DNA of 64,000 bases from Spirosoma agri. Its GTDB lineage: Bacteria; Bacteroidota; Bacteroidia; Cytophagales; Spirosomataceae. Location of the stretch: the NCBI RefSeq assembly GCF_010747415.1, contig NZ_JAAGNZ010000001.1, forward strand, positions 62,001 through 126,000. Reading direction: 5' to 3'. The notes beneath the pieces were generated by a model, which worked only from the letters and a program-made list of their open reading frames with translations, had not been told where the DNA came from and did not search any database. Both the position numbers and the translations under genes were made by a program. Of the stretch, positions 15,566-24,728 are shown piece by piece; position 1 is the stretch's first letter, and every line of letters starts with the position of its first letter.

Positions 15566-16870
15566 CTAGCGGATAATCAGCAGATAAACCGGATAGCTCA
15601 CGGCGATGAAACCAATGGCGTATAAACTACTTGAAAAGTCACCGATGACAGCGCCAGCCAGGAACGCTAGTGACGCGATCAGAAGTGTCCAGGTTGTGAA
15701 GGGATAACCCCAGGCGCGTACGGGTCGGTCGAGATCCGGTTCGGTTTTGCGTAGTCGAATCAGAGCGGCAAAGCTCGACGCGTAACACAGCACAAAGAAG
15801 AATGTCGCGATATCAGACAGTTTGCTGTACGTATTAGTCAGTATCAAGATGATGGACGCCAACGCTGTCAACATGGTGGCGTTGAGCGGGGTCCCTCCTT
15901 TGTTGACCTGCGTAACGAACGGGAAAAATAGACCATCGCGGCCCATCGCAAAAATGACGCGCGGGTTGAACATGATCTGCGCATTGATGATCCCCATAAT
16001 CGAAATCATCAGCAGAAACGTGACGACCTGCGCACTACCTGGCCCAAACAAGACCTGAACCGCATCGGCGGCTGGTAGCTTCGATCCGGCCAGCGTAGCT
16101 ATCGGCAAAATGTAGAGGAGGGCCAGATTGACAAGTATGTAGATCCCGATGATCAGCAAAACGCCACTGATCATGGAGCGGGGCAGGTTGCGGCTGGGGT
16201 TAACGTCTTCTTCCGTAAAATAAGCCGCGGTATGCCAGCCATCATACGTGTAGAAAACAGATTGTAAAGCCGCCAGAATGCCCAGCCAGATACCCCCTTC
16301 GGCCAGCGGGCGTAGTGAATCGGTGGGTACCGATACCGGTTTATCGGGCGTGATCATGAAGCAAACGACCACAAAGGCCAATAACCCAACCGCTTTCAAC
16401 ACGCTCATGACCTCCTGCGCCCGACTCGCCAGCCGTACACCGATGGAGTGAAAGGCGACGAAAGCAACCAGAATACCGATGGCCACCGCCTTTTGATGAG
16501 CGACCATCGACGGAGCCAGCAAGCCAATATACTCGCTCATAACGGCGGCTCCGAAGGCCATTGCCGACACGCTACCAAGCCAGCTGCTGATACCAATGAT
16601 AAAACCGGCGTAATTGCCAAACGCCCGGCGGGCATACACGTACCAGGCGCCAGCTTTGGGCAGCATCGTTCCCAGTTCAATAACGGACAGTGAGCCGACG
16701 AGTGCGTATAAGCCGACCGCTAACCAGACCGTGATAATTAATGTAGCATCGCCGATGTCTTGTGCGATAGGACCAGGTTTTCGCAGAATGCCGGTGCCAA
16801 CGGTACCACCGATCGTTACGGCCACGCCGAAGCCGACGCCTAACAGTTTTTTGAGCTGATTTTGAGCCAT
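15566..16870 (-). CDS. APC family amino acid permease
   Basis: This 434-residue integral membrane protein has about 12 hydrophobic segments. The first helix carries the glycine-rich GTVGTGILRKPG signature of the amino acid-polyamine-organocation superfamily. Further marks include PKAGAWYVYARRAFG, FYTYDGWHTAAYF and ITFLLRK-like inter-helix loops. It should sit in the inner membrane and exchange or symport amino acids; the substrate is not visible. It is a single gene, divergent from crcB and convergent with the DacB-like gene. Confidence 0.9.
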   Translation of the reverse strand: MAQNQLKKLLGVGFGVAVTIGGTVGTGILRKPGPIAQDIGDATLIITVWLAVGLYALVGSLSVIELGTMLPKAGAWYVYARRAFGNYAGFIIGISSWLGSVSAMAFGAAVMSEYIGLLAPSMVAHQKAVAIGILVAFVAFHSIGVRLASRAQEVMSVLKAVGLLAFVVVCFMITPDKPVSVPTDSLRPLAEGGIWLGILAALQSVFYTYDGWHTAAYFTEEDVNPSRNLPRSMISGVLLIIGIYILVNLALLYILPIATLAGSKLPAADAVQVLFGPGSAQVVTFLLMISIMGIINAQIMFNPRVIFAMGRDGLFFPFVTQVNKGGTPLNATMLTALASIILILTNTYSKLSDIATFFFVLCYASSFAALIRLRKTEPDLDRPVRAWGYPFTTWTLLIASLAFLAGAVIGDFSSSLYAIGFIAVSYPVYLLIIR

Positions 16871-16986
16871 AAGTTGGCAGGGAAGCGGGGTGGGTTATCC
16901 TACAATGATAGCGAAAAACTCGCTTAAATGAGTCCATTGCCAAGTATGTCCTGATCGCCTGTGCGTTTTTTTGTAAGTTTGCTCCT

Positions 16987-17376
16987 ATGAGAATCTTGCT
17001 GACTCACCCGTATGTGCTGGTCTTCATGGGAGGTGGAACGGGTAGTCTGGTACGCTATCTGACCGGACGATTTATTCCGGCTACTTTATCGGGGGCACCA
17101 TTCCCGACCGCTATCCTGATTGTGAATATTGTGGCTAGTGCGCTGCTGGGTCTGGTAGTAGGCTGGGGACTCGGGCGAACGATGGGGGAGGAAGCCCGCT
17201 TGCTGATCGGTGTTGGCTTTTGCGGAGGACTCAGCACCTTTTCGAGTTTTAGTTACGATACGGTGGTACTGCTACAAAACGGCAGGGTCGGTATCGCCTT
17301 TCTCAATATCGGCCTAAATCTGATTCTATGCCTCCTTGTGTCGATGGGAGGTTTGCTGATTGGCCAGAAATTATAA
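16987..17376 (+). CDS. crcB: Fluoride efflux channel CrcB/FluC
   Basis: This 129-residue four-helix membrane protein forms a dimeric fluoride channel. The conserved GGGTGSLVRY near residue 17, the NIVASALLG segment and GFCGGLSTFSSFSYD near residue 75 are all present. It is located in the inner membrane. The upstream TAAGTTTG (16974-16981) fits a -7 box, but it is only five bases from the ATG, implying a leaderless transcript if used. No fluoride riboswitch could be recognised in the 116-bp upstream gap. Length is typical for the family. Confidence 0.95.
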   Translation: MRILLTHPYVLVFMGGGTGSLVRYLTGRFIPATLSGAPFPTAILIVNIVASALLGLVVGWGLGRTMGEEARLLIGVGFCGGLSTFSSFSYDTVVLLQNGRVGIAFLNIGLNLILCLLVSMGGLLIGQKL

Positions 17377-17453
17377 ACCAAACGGGGAGACGCAGGTAAT
17401 GGCCTGCTCCATTACGTACGGTACATACCGTTGTTCACGCTACCAAGAATTCA

Positions 17454-18866
17454 ATGGCTGCACAAGATCAGACTATGGCGCGTCTCTTGCATGATGCGCA
17501 CGAAACGTACAAGGAAAAAGCCCTTACCCATCGGCGATTCAAGCATAAAGACATCGTCCCTTTATTGACTGCACTCGACGGCCAGCCACCATTCAGCGTT
17601 GGCCCAGTTGGTGAGTCGCTGGAGAAGCGGGCAATTTATCAGGTTAAGGCCGGAACGGGAGAAAATACGGTACTGCTCTGGTCGCAGATGCACGGCGATG
17701 AAGCGACTGCCACGATGGCGCTGTTCGATCTGTTCAATTTTTTGAAAGCGACGAACGATGGGTTCGATGCATTCAGGCAGTCGATTCTGACGAACACGAC
17801 GCTGTATTTTGTGCCGATGCTCAATCCGGACGGAGCCGAACGGTTTCAGCGTCGAACGGCAACCGACATCGATATGAACCGCGATGCGCTACGGCTCCAA
17901 ACGCCGGAAGGCGCTCTCTTGAAATCATTGCAGCAGACGCTACAGCCACTTGTTGGTTTTAACCTGCACGATCAGAATCCTCGCTATACCGTTGGCACGA
18001 CGGGGAAACAGGCTGTCATGTCGTTTCTGGCAACGGCTTACGACGAAGAACGGAACATCAACGATGTGCGGGAGCGGTCCATGCAGCTCATTGTGGGCAT
18101 GAATCGGGCCTTGCAGCAATTTATTCCCGGTCAGGTGGGGCGTTTCGACGATGAATTCGAACCACGGGCCTTCGGCGATAACATTCAGAAATGGGGGACA
18201 ACGCTGGTGTTGATCGAGTCGGGTGGCTACAGCGATGATATCGAGAAAATGGCAATCCGCCGGCTAAACTTCGTGGCTATCCTGACGTCACTGAAGGCCA
18301 TTGCCGACGGATCATACAAACAGGAAAACAGGGACGACTATCAGACCATACCCGAGAATGGCCGTCTGCTGTTCGACGTACTGATTCGCAACGCAACCAG
18401 TATTCGTGAAGGACGCCCTGTACTTATCGATGTTGGTATCAATCAGCACGAAAAAAATACAGGCGATGGTAGTTTTCGCTACAAAAGCGTGATCGACGAT
18501 ATAGGCGACCTGTCCACTTTTTACGGCATTCAGGAAATCGACGCAACGGGTCTGACGCTCCAGCCCGCCCGTGTTTACGCTGATACGCTGGATTCAGTCG
18601 AGGAAATCGGTAGACTTGATTTACCCGCGCTCCGGCAGCAGGGGATTGTAGTGTTCAAGGTCAGTCAGGCACCCAATGATAAGTTGCCGGACCAACCCGT
18701 TCATATCCTGTTTGAGGGGGAGCTACCCGCCCAGCCACTCGCCATTGAACAGATACCTACCTTCCTGTTGATGAACGAAAGCGAGATTGTGTATACGTTT
18801 GTCAATGGTTTCCGGGAGTTTGAACCGGCGAAGAAGGGCAAACGGTGTAATGGGGTTGCCGAATAA
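17454..18866 (+). CDS. M14 family zinc carboxypeptidase-like protein
   Basis: This 470-residue protein has an M14 peptidase core. Zinc ligands are in QMHGDEATA (H, E) and a later FNLHDQ histidine. The substrate Asn-Arg appears in DIDMNRDA, and the general-base Glu probably lies in LVLIESGGYSD. The C-terminal 150 residues form an extra unrecognised domain. There is no signal peptide at the ATG 17454, so cytoplasmic action is suggested, unlike many secreted M14 enzymes. It may cut peptides or amide bonds in small molecules. It follows crcB by 77 bp on the same strand, with no clear functional link. Confidence 0.85.
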   Translation: MAAQDQTMARLLHDAHETYKEKALTHRRFKHKDIVPLLTALDGQPPFSVGPVGESLEKRAIYQVKAGTGENTVLLWSQMHGDEATATMALFDLFNFLKATNDGFDAFRQSILTNTTLYFVPMLNPDGAERFQRRTATDIDMNRDALRLQTPEGALLKSLQQTLQPLVGFNLHDQNPRYTVGTTGKQAVMSFLATAYDEERNINDVRERSMQLIVGMNRALQQFIPGQVGRFDDEFEPRAFGDNIQKWGTTLVLIESGGYSDDIEKMAIRRLNFVAILTSLKAIADGSYKQENRDDYQTIPENGRLLFDVLIRNATSIREGRPVLIDVGINQHEKNTGDGSFRYKSVIDDIGDLSTFYGIQEIDATGLTLQPARVYADTLDSVEEIGRLDLPALRQQGIVVFKVSQAPNDKLPDQPVHILFEGELPAQPLAIEQIPTFLLMNESEIVYTFVNGFREFEPAKKGKRCNGVAE

Positions 18867-19002
18867 ATAAGAGTCAAACGGCGATTCGGCCAAATAGTAT
18901 AGAGGTCACCGTAACCACAGCGCAATTTAAGCTTGTTTTAATGTGGTCATGGTTAATTTATTGATTTATAGAAAGTTAACATTTTGGAAATATAACCCAA
19001 GC

Positions 19003-19032
19003 GTAACATTGAGGTAACGTTGGCGTAATATT
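19003..19032 (+). promoter_or_regulatory. Three 11-bp-spaced direct repeats upstream of the TonB receptor
   Basis: GTAACATT (19003), GTAACGTT (19014) and GTAATATT (19025) recur at exactly 11-bp period. A weaker partial copy, ATAACCCA, lies one period further upstream (18992). This layout is what OmpR/PhoB-type response regulators bind. The last two repeats overlap the -33 region of the predicted promoter, as expected for an activator site. The identity of the regulator is inference. Confidence 0.55.
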
Positions 19033-19047
19033 GGGCTGGTAGCTTTG
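19020..19047 (+). promoter_or_regulatory. Promoter of the TonB receptor operon
   Basis: TTG (19020-19022) and TAGCTTTG (19040-19047) are separated by 17 nt, a good fit to the Bacteroidota promoter. It leaves a short leader of about 30 nt before the ATG at 19079. Confidence 0.6.
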
Positions 19048-19078
19048 CGGTGCTTATAAGCGATACCAAACCATCAAT

Positions 19079-21967
19079 ATGAACCGCAACGTACTACTTA
19101 TTTTATTCTCTTTATTCTCCACCGCTATTCTGGCCCAGACAGGTACTGTCAGGGGCACCATCAAAGACAGCAAGACGAAAGAAGCCCTCATTGGCTGCAC
19201 CGTTCGAATCGATGGCACCCAACTTGGTGGTACGACCGACATCGAAGGGGGCTTTACCATTACCAATGTACCCGCCGGGACGCAAAAAGTCCTTATCTCC
19301 TACATTTCGTATCAGACAAAAGAAATTCCAAACGTTCGGGTTGAATCGGGCAACACGACCGCCATTGAAACCGAACTGGACGAAGAAGGTAAATCGCTTC
19401 AGGAAGTTGTCGTTCGGGCCAGCCGGGCTACGAACACAGAAGTAGCGGTTATCACCGAAATCAAGCAAATCAAAGCACTGGCCGTCGGGATTTCAGCGGC
19501 TCAGATTCAAAAATCGCAGGATCGCGATGCCGCAGCCGCCATTCGTCGCGTGCCTGGTGTCAGCATTCTTGATAACCGGTTCGTTTTAATCAGAGGATTA
19601 GGCTCGCGCTATAACTCGGTACTGATCAACGATGTCATTGCCCCATCGACCGAAGTGGAAACCCGCTCGTTCTCATTCGATATTATTCCGAGCAATATTC
19701 TCGACCGGATGATTGTTTACAAATCCGGATCGGCTGAACTACCCGGCGATTTTGCGGGTGGTATCGTGAAAATCTACACCAAACGTCGTCCGAGCAGCAA
19801 TTTCTTCGACGTTGGTTTAACCTTCGGCTACCGTCCCGGCACAACGGGCAAGCAGGTGCAATCCCACGATCGGGGTGGCTTGAGCGCACTAGGCTTATGG
19901 TCGCCCAATCAAACCGTACCAACCAGTTTCCCAACCCGTTCCGGTGATTTCAACGCGCTTGGTGCGCCACAGCGGGCTGCCTACGCTCGCTTGCTGCCTA
20001 ACTCATGGGGATTGACGAACGTTTCGGTCATGCCTGACGTACGCTTCGCACTCAACACGGGTCGGCGGTTCGATGTTGGCAATGTCCAGATCAGTAACCT
20101 GACCAGTATTAACTATAGCCTGACGAACCAGGCAACGGACATTGATTTCAGCGTCTACGAAAACGGAGCGGTTGCCAATGCAATCAACCAATCGTATAAA
20201 GATGCCAGCTACGCCCGTCAGTCGCGATTGGGATTGCTGCATAACTGGTCACTGCGCTTCTCGCCAACGTTTACGCTGGAATGGAAAACGCTTTTCAACC
20301 AGATGGGTAACCAGGAAACCGTTGTGCGGCAGGGTCAGAACTTCGATTCAAACGCCGACATTCGCAGCTACTCGCAACGGTTCGAAAACCGTAGTATTTT
20401 AACAACCCAGGTTTCGGGTGATCATCAATTAAATGAACTGACGAAGCTGAACTGGATTGCCGGTTACGGTTATTCAGGTCGCTGGGAGCCTGACTGGAAA
20501 CGGGCTCGTTACCAGGCTCCTCTGAACAGTGGCGAGAATGGAACGTATACGTTGGTGACACCCTTATCGCCTAACCCAATTGACGTAGGACGTTTTTACT
20601 CAAAACTGAATGAGCAAACGGTCTCGTTGATCGGTAATTACGACCACACATTCGGGAACCCAACGGATCGGGAACCCAACCACCTAAAAATGGGTGTCTA
20701 TGGCGAACGTCGCGTTCGTGATTACTCGGCCCGCTTTTATGGCTATAATAGTATTCCGGGAGCGGTTAGCGATGGCTCTATCGTGCAGCAGCAACCAATC
20801 GGATCGATCTTCGCTCCTGAAAACGTAAATGGTCAACCCGGCAGATTGTCATTGCAGGATGGTACATCCGATTTTGATTCATATCGGGGCAGCAATACCT
20901 ACGGTGCCGCTTATGTGAGTGGGGACATTAATATTAGTGCCCGCACAAATGTAACGCTGGGCTTGCGGGGCGAATACAACGTTCAGGGGCTAATGAGCCA
21001 ACGGATGGGCGCTGATCGGCAGTTGGTAGATCGGGCCATTTTCAGTCCGCTACCCTCGATCAACATCACTCACAAGCTTAACGATCGCCACAACGTTCGA
21101 CTGGCTTACTCGGCAACCGTGAACCGTCCTGAACTGCGGGAACTGGCTCCGTTCCAGTACTTCGATTTCAACCTGCTGGCGGTTGTTACGGGGAATACCG
21201 AGCTGACTACGGCTACCATTCAGAACGTCGATCTTAAGTGGGAGTTCTACCCAAGTCCGAACGAGCTGATTTCGGTTACTGGTTTCTACAAACATTTCCG
21301 TAACCCAATTGAAAGCTTCCTGCTGCCAACCGGTAACGGGTTTAGCTACTCGTTTATCAACGCTCCGACAGCCCGTAACTACGGTATCGAGGTAGAGATG
21401 CGCAAAGGTTTCCAGCAATCGGGCAGCAAATTCCTTCAGAACATGCAGGTAGTGGCCAATGCGTCACTGATCAATAGCCGTGTTACGCTCGGTGACTTCA
21501 TCCGGGCTCCGGATGCAACGTCAACGGTTGTCGATGTGCCGCTGAAAGACTTGGCCGACCGTCAACGGCCCCTGGCTAACCAGTCGCCCTACCTGATCAA
21601 TGCCGGTGTCTATTATCAGGAACCAAATTCGGGCCTACAGTGGAACGTGTTGTACAATGTATACGGACCGCGCATCTTCGCCGTCGGTACGCGCAACAAC
21701 CCGACCATCTACGAACTACCGCGTCACGCCATTGACCTGAACGTAAGCAAGACCTTCAACCAGAAGATCGAACTACGACTAGGTATCCAGGATATTCTGA
21801 ACCAGGCAACCCGCTATGCTCAGGACTTCAACGGCGATGGCAAGATTGGTAAAGACCTTACCTCACAGACTGTCAGTGCCGATCAGGTATTCCGGAGTTT
21901 CCGTCGTGGCCAATACGTTACCCTGACTGGTGTGTACACCTTCGGACGGCGTACCATTGTTCCTTAA
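19079..21967 (+). CDS. TonB-dependent outer-membrane receptor
   Basis: This 962-residue protein has a signal peptide (MNRNVLLILFSLFSTAILAQ), then a carboxypeptidase-regulatory-like beta-sandwich (about residues 22-105, GTVRGTIKDSKTKEALIGC). A plug domain follows (RRVPGVSILDNRFVLIRGLG), then a 22-strand type barrel ending in a short RGQYVTLTGVYTFGRR tail. It imports a bulky ligand across the outer membrane using TonB energy. No SusD-like gene follows; instead a beta-helix lipoprotein gene begins 41 bp after the stop. The 11-bp repeats upstream suggest response-regulator control. The substrate is unknown; phosphate-related or iron-related uptake are both conceivable and unproven. Confidence 0.92.
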   Translation: MNRNVLLILFSLFSTAILAQTGTVRGTIKDSKTKEALIGCTVRIDGTQLGGTTDIEGGFTITNVPAGTQKVLISYISYQTKEIPNVRVESGNTTAIETELDEEGKSLQEVVVRASRATNTEVAVITEIKQIKALAVGISAAQIQKSQDRDAAAAIRRVPGVSILDNRFVLIRGLGSRYNSVLINDVIAPSTEVETRSFSFDIIPSNILDRMIVYKSGSAELPGDFAGGIVKIYTKRRPSSNFFDVGLTFGYRPGTTGKQVQSHDRGGLSALGLWSPNQTVPTSFPTRSGDFNALGAPQRAAYARLLPNSWGLTNVSVMPDVRFALNTGRRFDVGNVQISNLTSINYSLTNQATDIDFSVYENGAVANAINQSYKDASYARQSRLGLLHNWSLRFSPTFTLEWKTLFNQMGNQETVVRQGQNFDSNADIRSYSQRFENRSILTTQVSGDHQLNELTKLNWIAGYGYSGRWEPDWKRARYQAPLNSGENGTYTLVTPLSPNPIDVGRFYSKLNEQTVSLIGNYDHTFGNPTDREPNHLKMGVYGERRVRDYSARFYGYNSIPGAVSDGSIVQQQPIGSIFAPENVNGQPGRLSLQDGTSDFDSYRGSNTYGAAYVSGDINISARTNVTLGLRGEYNVQGLMSQRMGADRQLVDRAIFSPLPSINITHKLNDRHNVRLAYSATVNRPELRELAPFQYFDFNLLAVVTGNTELTTATIQNVDLKWEFYPSPNELISVTGFYKHFRNPIESFLLPTGNGFSYSFINAPTARNYGIEVEMRKGFQQSGSKFLQNMQVVANASLINSRVTLGDFIRAPDATSTVVDVPLKDLADRQRPLANQSPYLINAGVYYQEPNSGLQWNVLYNVYGPRIFAVGTRNNPTIYELPRHAIDLNVSKTFNQKIELRLGIQDILNQATRYAQDFNGDGKIGKDLTSQTVSADQVFRSFRRGQYVTLTGVYTFGRRTIVP

Positions 21968-22008
21968 TGCTTTTGCTTTTACCAATTGACCGTTTACAAA
22001 CCAAATCA

Positions 22009-23709
22009 ATGTTACTTATGAATCAGTTCATTCGGTGGGGAAGTCTGTTTATACTCATAGCAGGACTTGTCGGCTTCATTTCGTCCTGTAAGAACGACGA
22101 TTCACCCGCTCCGGTGCTCAGCATCACGGCTGTCAGCCCAACAACGGCACCCGTCGGCACAACTGTTGTCCTGACCGGTACTAACTTCAACTCGACTCCA
22201 GCCAGCAATACAGTAACCTTCGGTGCGGTTTCTGCTTCAGTCGTTGCCGCTTCATCGACCCAGCTATCGGTTATTGTTCCCGCTAGCGCCGGTTCGCCCA
22301 TTTCGGTAACGGCCAACGGTCAGTCGGCACAAGGGCCCACTTTCGCGTTAAGTGCAAAACCTGTTATCACAAAGGCTGGTAGTATCACGGCCAGCGAAAC
22401 ATGGACAGCGGGTAACGTCTACCTGCTCAAAGGGTTTGTCAACATAAAATCAGGTGCGGTCGTAACCATTCAACCCGGAACGATCATCAAAGGAGGTACC
22501 GTGGACGAAGATCCGACCGGTTCGAAAAAAGGGGGTACGCTGATCGTTGAGCAAGGTGCCCGTCTGGAAGCATCCGGTACCGGGCAACAGCCTATTGTCT
22601 TTACCTCGAACCGTGCGGCTGGTGCCCGGAATTATGGCGACTGGGGTGGCATTGTCTTGATCGGCAAAGCACCACACAACCGGCCCGCCAGCCAGGCAAC
22701 TGAAGGTGGTATCGGCATTCAGCTTGGCGCATTCACCGAGTCTACGGACAATTCGGGAACGTTGCGCTACGTGCGTATTGAATTTGGCGGTATCGCGCTG
22801 ACGAACGAAGCCAACAGCGAAATCAACGGATTGACGATGTACGGTGTTGGATCGGGTACAACGATCGATCACGTGCAGGTTTCCTACAGCGGTGACGACT
22901 CCTACGAGTGGTTTGGTGGCACTGTTAATGCCAAATACCTGGTTGCTTACCGTGGTTTCGACGATGATTTCGATACGGACTGGGGCTATACCGGTAAAGT
23001 ACAGTTCGGTGTATCATTGCGCGATCCACAAGTAGCTGACCAGTCGGGTTCTAACTGCTTCGAGTCGGACAACTTCAACTCCGGTGAAAATGCAGGCGGT
23101 ACACCACTGACGGCTAATAACGGTCTGCCGTTGACACAGCCAACTTTCGCCAATTTCAGCGGCTTTCTAACGAGCGGTACGCCAAGTACTGCATCAACGT
23201 CGAGCACAGGTGGTAGCGGCTCGTATCAGTCGGCCATGCACCTGCGTCGGAACACGGCCATCAGTATCATCAACTCGGTATTTGTTGGTTATCCCGAAGG
23301 GCTGCGTCTGGACGGTACAACAACGGGTACGCTGACCAATGCGAACAATGGTAACCTGGAAGTACAGGGGGTAACGGTAGCCAACTCGTTGACAGCTGTT
23401 CGGGGCGCGGGTAATATCACGAACGATCAGGCAACGACCTATTTCTCGCTGGCTGCTCGTAAGAACACCATCATTGCATCGACGGATCTGGCTTCGCTAT
23501 TGCTGAATGCGAGTAGCTTCACCCTTACGTCGCCAAACTTCATGCCGGGTTCGGGCTCTGCACTGTTAGCGTCAGCTAACGCTATAACAGGTGGTAAGCT
23601 CTCCGATGCGTACTTCGTGTCGGCTCCCTACCGGGGTGCGTTCAATACCGAAAACTGGCTGTCTGGCTGGACCAATTTCGATCCAAAAAACACAAACTAC
23701 GATCAGTAG
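22009..23709 (+). CDS. IPT/TIG and beta-helix surface lipoprotein, partner of the TonB receptor
   Basis: This protein of about 566 residues has a lipoprotein signal ending in GFISSC. An IPT/TIG immunoglobulin-like domain follows (about residues 35-115, ITAVSPTTAPVGTTVVLTG). Next comes a long repetitive region with TIQPGTIIKGG, GTLIVEQGA, DWGGIVLIG and SEINGLTMYGVG, typical of a right-handed parallel beta-helix. A low-complexity Ser/Thr/Gly stretch lies near residue 400. It should be anchored at the outer membrane, probably facing out, as a ligand-binding partner of the receptor encoded just upstream. ATG 22009 was chosen; ATG 22018 is also possible. Homologous receptor/beta-helix pairs are common in Bacteroidota, but their ligand is not known to me. 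Confidence 0.8.
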   Translation: MLLMNQFIRWGSLFILIAGLVGFISSCKNDDSPAPVLSITAVSPTTAPVGTTVVLTGTNFNSTPASNTVTFGAVSASVVAASSTQLSVIVPASAGSPISVTANGQSAQGPTFALSAKPVITKAGSITASETWTAGNVYLLKGFVNIKSGAVVTIQPGTIIKGGTVDEDPTGSKKGGTLIVEQGARLEASGTGQQPIVFTSNRAAGARNYGDWGGIVLIGKAPHNRPASQATEGGIGIQLGAFTESTDNSGTLRYVRIEFGGIALTNEANSEINGLTMYGVGSGTTIDHVQVSYSGDDSYEWFGGTVNAKYLVAYRGFDDDFDTDWGYTGKVQFGVSLRDPQVADQSGSNCFESDNFNSGENAGGTPLTANNGLPLTQPTFANFSGFLTSGTPSTASTSSTGGSGSYQSAMHLRRNTAISIINSVFVGYPEGLRLDGTTTGTLTNANNGNLEVQGVTVANSLTAVRGAGNITNDQATTYFSLAARKNTIIASTDLASLLLNASSFTLTSPNFMPGSGSALLASANAITGGKLSDAYFVSAPYRGAFNTENWLSGWTNFDPKNTNYDQ

Positions 23710-23746
23710 ACTACTCTTATATTTTCATATTGGTGTCGCACGAAAG

Positions 23747-23773
23747 GGCTGGAGCTTTGCTCCGGCTTTTTTC
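23747..23773 (+). terminator. Terminator after the receptor/lipoprotein operon
   Basis: GGCTGGAGC and GCTCCGGC form a stem of about eight pairs including one G-U, with a tiny loop, followed by a T-rich tract (TTTTTTC). Confidence 0.75.
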
Positions 23774-24168
23774 TTTTACCGGCTAGGCTAATCTCCAGCT
23801 TGGCCTGTCAATCTAGCCATCAAAGCCAAGTCGGAGCTTGGTTTTAGTCAGACTAGCTGTTCGTTATTCCGGTAGCGTGCTGGCAAAAACGAAGAAGATA
23901 TTTTTACACAATCGGCAAATTCTGTTACCTGAATACTAGAAGTGCGTCTAACACCCGATTAACTCTATTGAACTTTAAGAGAGTAGCCGCATGTTCAAAA
24001 AATTATGCTGCCATCAACAGCCCTGTAGTTTTTTATTACGGCTGTCAGTTTGTTTGGGCGCTCATGAATCGATTGATGTTGAGCGTCAGTATACTGGTAA
24101 GTGATCCGCCACTTGCCAGCCTCGCGATTATACCACTACTATTGTCTAACCTACTATCACTGTAACGG
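23774..24168. other. Intergenic region before the Rrf2 gene
   Basis: 395 bases hold no gene I can support. At 23801-23860 there are imperfect inverted copies of a CCAGCTTGGC/GCCAAGTCGGAGC type motif, possibly a decayed dispersed repeat. The rest is AT-rich. A 65-codon frame with a TTG start (from 23968) has no recognisable features. Confidence 0.5.
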
Positions 24169-24663
24169 ATGATTTCTAAAAAAGCCAAGTACGCTATTAA
24201 AGCGCTTAAGGTATTGACCGAAGAGTATGGAAAAGGACCCGTGCTGATTTCATACATCTCAGCGAAGGAGAATATTCCCAAAAAGTTTTTGGAAGCGATC
24301 CTTCTGGACCTTCGTAACCACGGCATTCTTCAAAGTCAGAAAGGCAAGGGAGGAGGTTATCTGTTGCGTGTCGATCCGGGGCGGGTCAATCTGGCCCAGG
24401 TCCTGCGGGTTATCGACGGACCTATCGCGCCAACGCCCTGCGTATCGTTCAATTTTTACGTAAAATGCGATGACTGCATCGATGAGGTAACCTGCGCACT
24501 GAAGCCGATTATGGAGCGCGTTCGGGATGCTAATCTGGGCGTTTATGAAAACACATCGTTGCTTACGTTTCAAAATCTTGACTCACTCGAAACGAAAGAA
24601 ATTGCCATTGGAGCCGGCAGTGCTGAACTGGCCGAAACGTCAGCTAACCGAATGACAGCCTAG
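24169..24663 (+). CDS. Rrf2 family transcriptional regulator
   Basis: This 164-residue regulator has an N-terminal winged helix (MISKKAKYAIKALKVLT, then KKFLEAILLDLRNHGILQSQKGKGGGYLL) typical of Rrf2/IscR/CymR proteins. Its cysteines C91, C100, C103 and C109 lie in the region where Rrf2 proteins bind an Fe-S cluster or sense thiols, so redox, iron or sulfur sensing is likely. No Fe-S or cysteine-metabolism gene is adjacent, so its targets lie elsewhere or it controls itself. It is convergent with DUF4301, separated by a strong two-way terminator. Confidence 0.92.
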   Translation: MISKKAKYAIKALKVLTEEYGKGPVLISYISAKENIPKKFLEAILLDLRNHGILQSQKGKGGGYLLRVDPGRVNLAQVLRVIDGPIAPTPCVSFNFYVKCDDCIDEVTCALKPIMERVRDANLGVYENTSLLTFQNLDSLETKEIAIGAGSAELAETSANRMTA

Positions 24664-24676
24664 CCAATTTTTATAT

Positions 24677-24718
24677 AAAAAAAGGGGTTTATTCTGACTC
24701 AGAATAAACCCCTTTTTT
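24677..24718. terminator. Two-way terminator between the Rrf2 and DUF4301 genes
   Basis: A long perfect stem (AAAAGGGGTTTATTCTG with CAGAATAAACCCCTTTT) has a very short loop, with T-runs on both strands. It suits both convergent genes. Confidence 0.92.
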
Positions 24719-24728
24719 GTCGATTATT

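Noticed and set aside
16871..16986. Possible fluoride riboswitch upstream of crcB
   Set aside because: The conserved fluoride-aptamer segments could not be found in the gap; only a -7-like box is visible.
23968..24165. 65-codon hydrophobic open frame before the Rrf2 gene
   Set aside because: TTG start, no ribosome site and no recognisable features; treated as non-coding.
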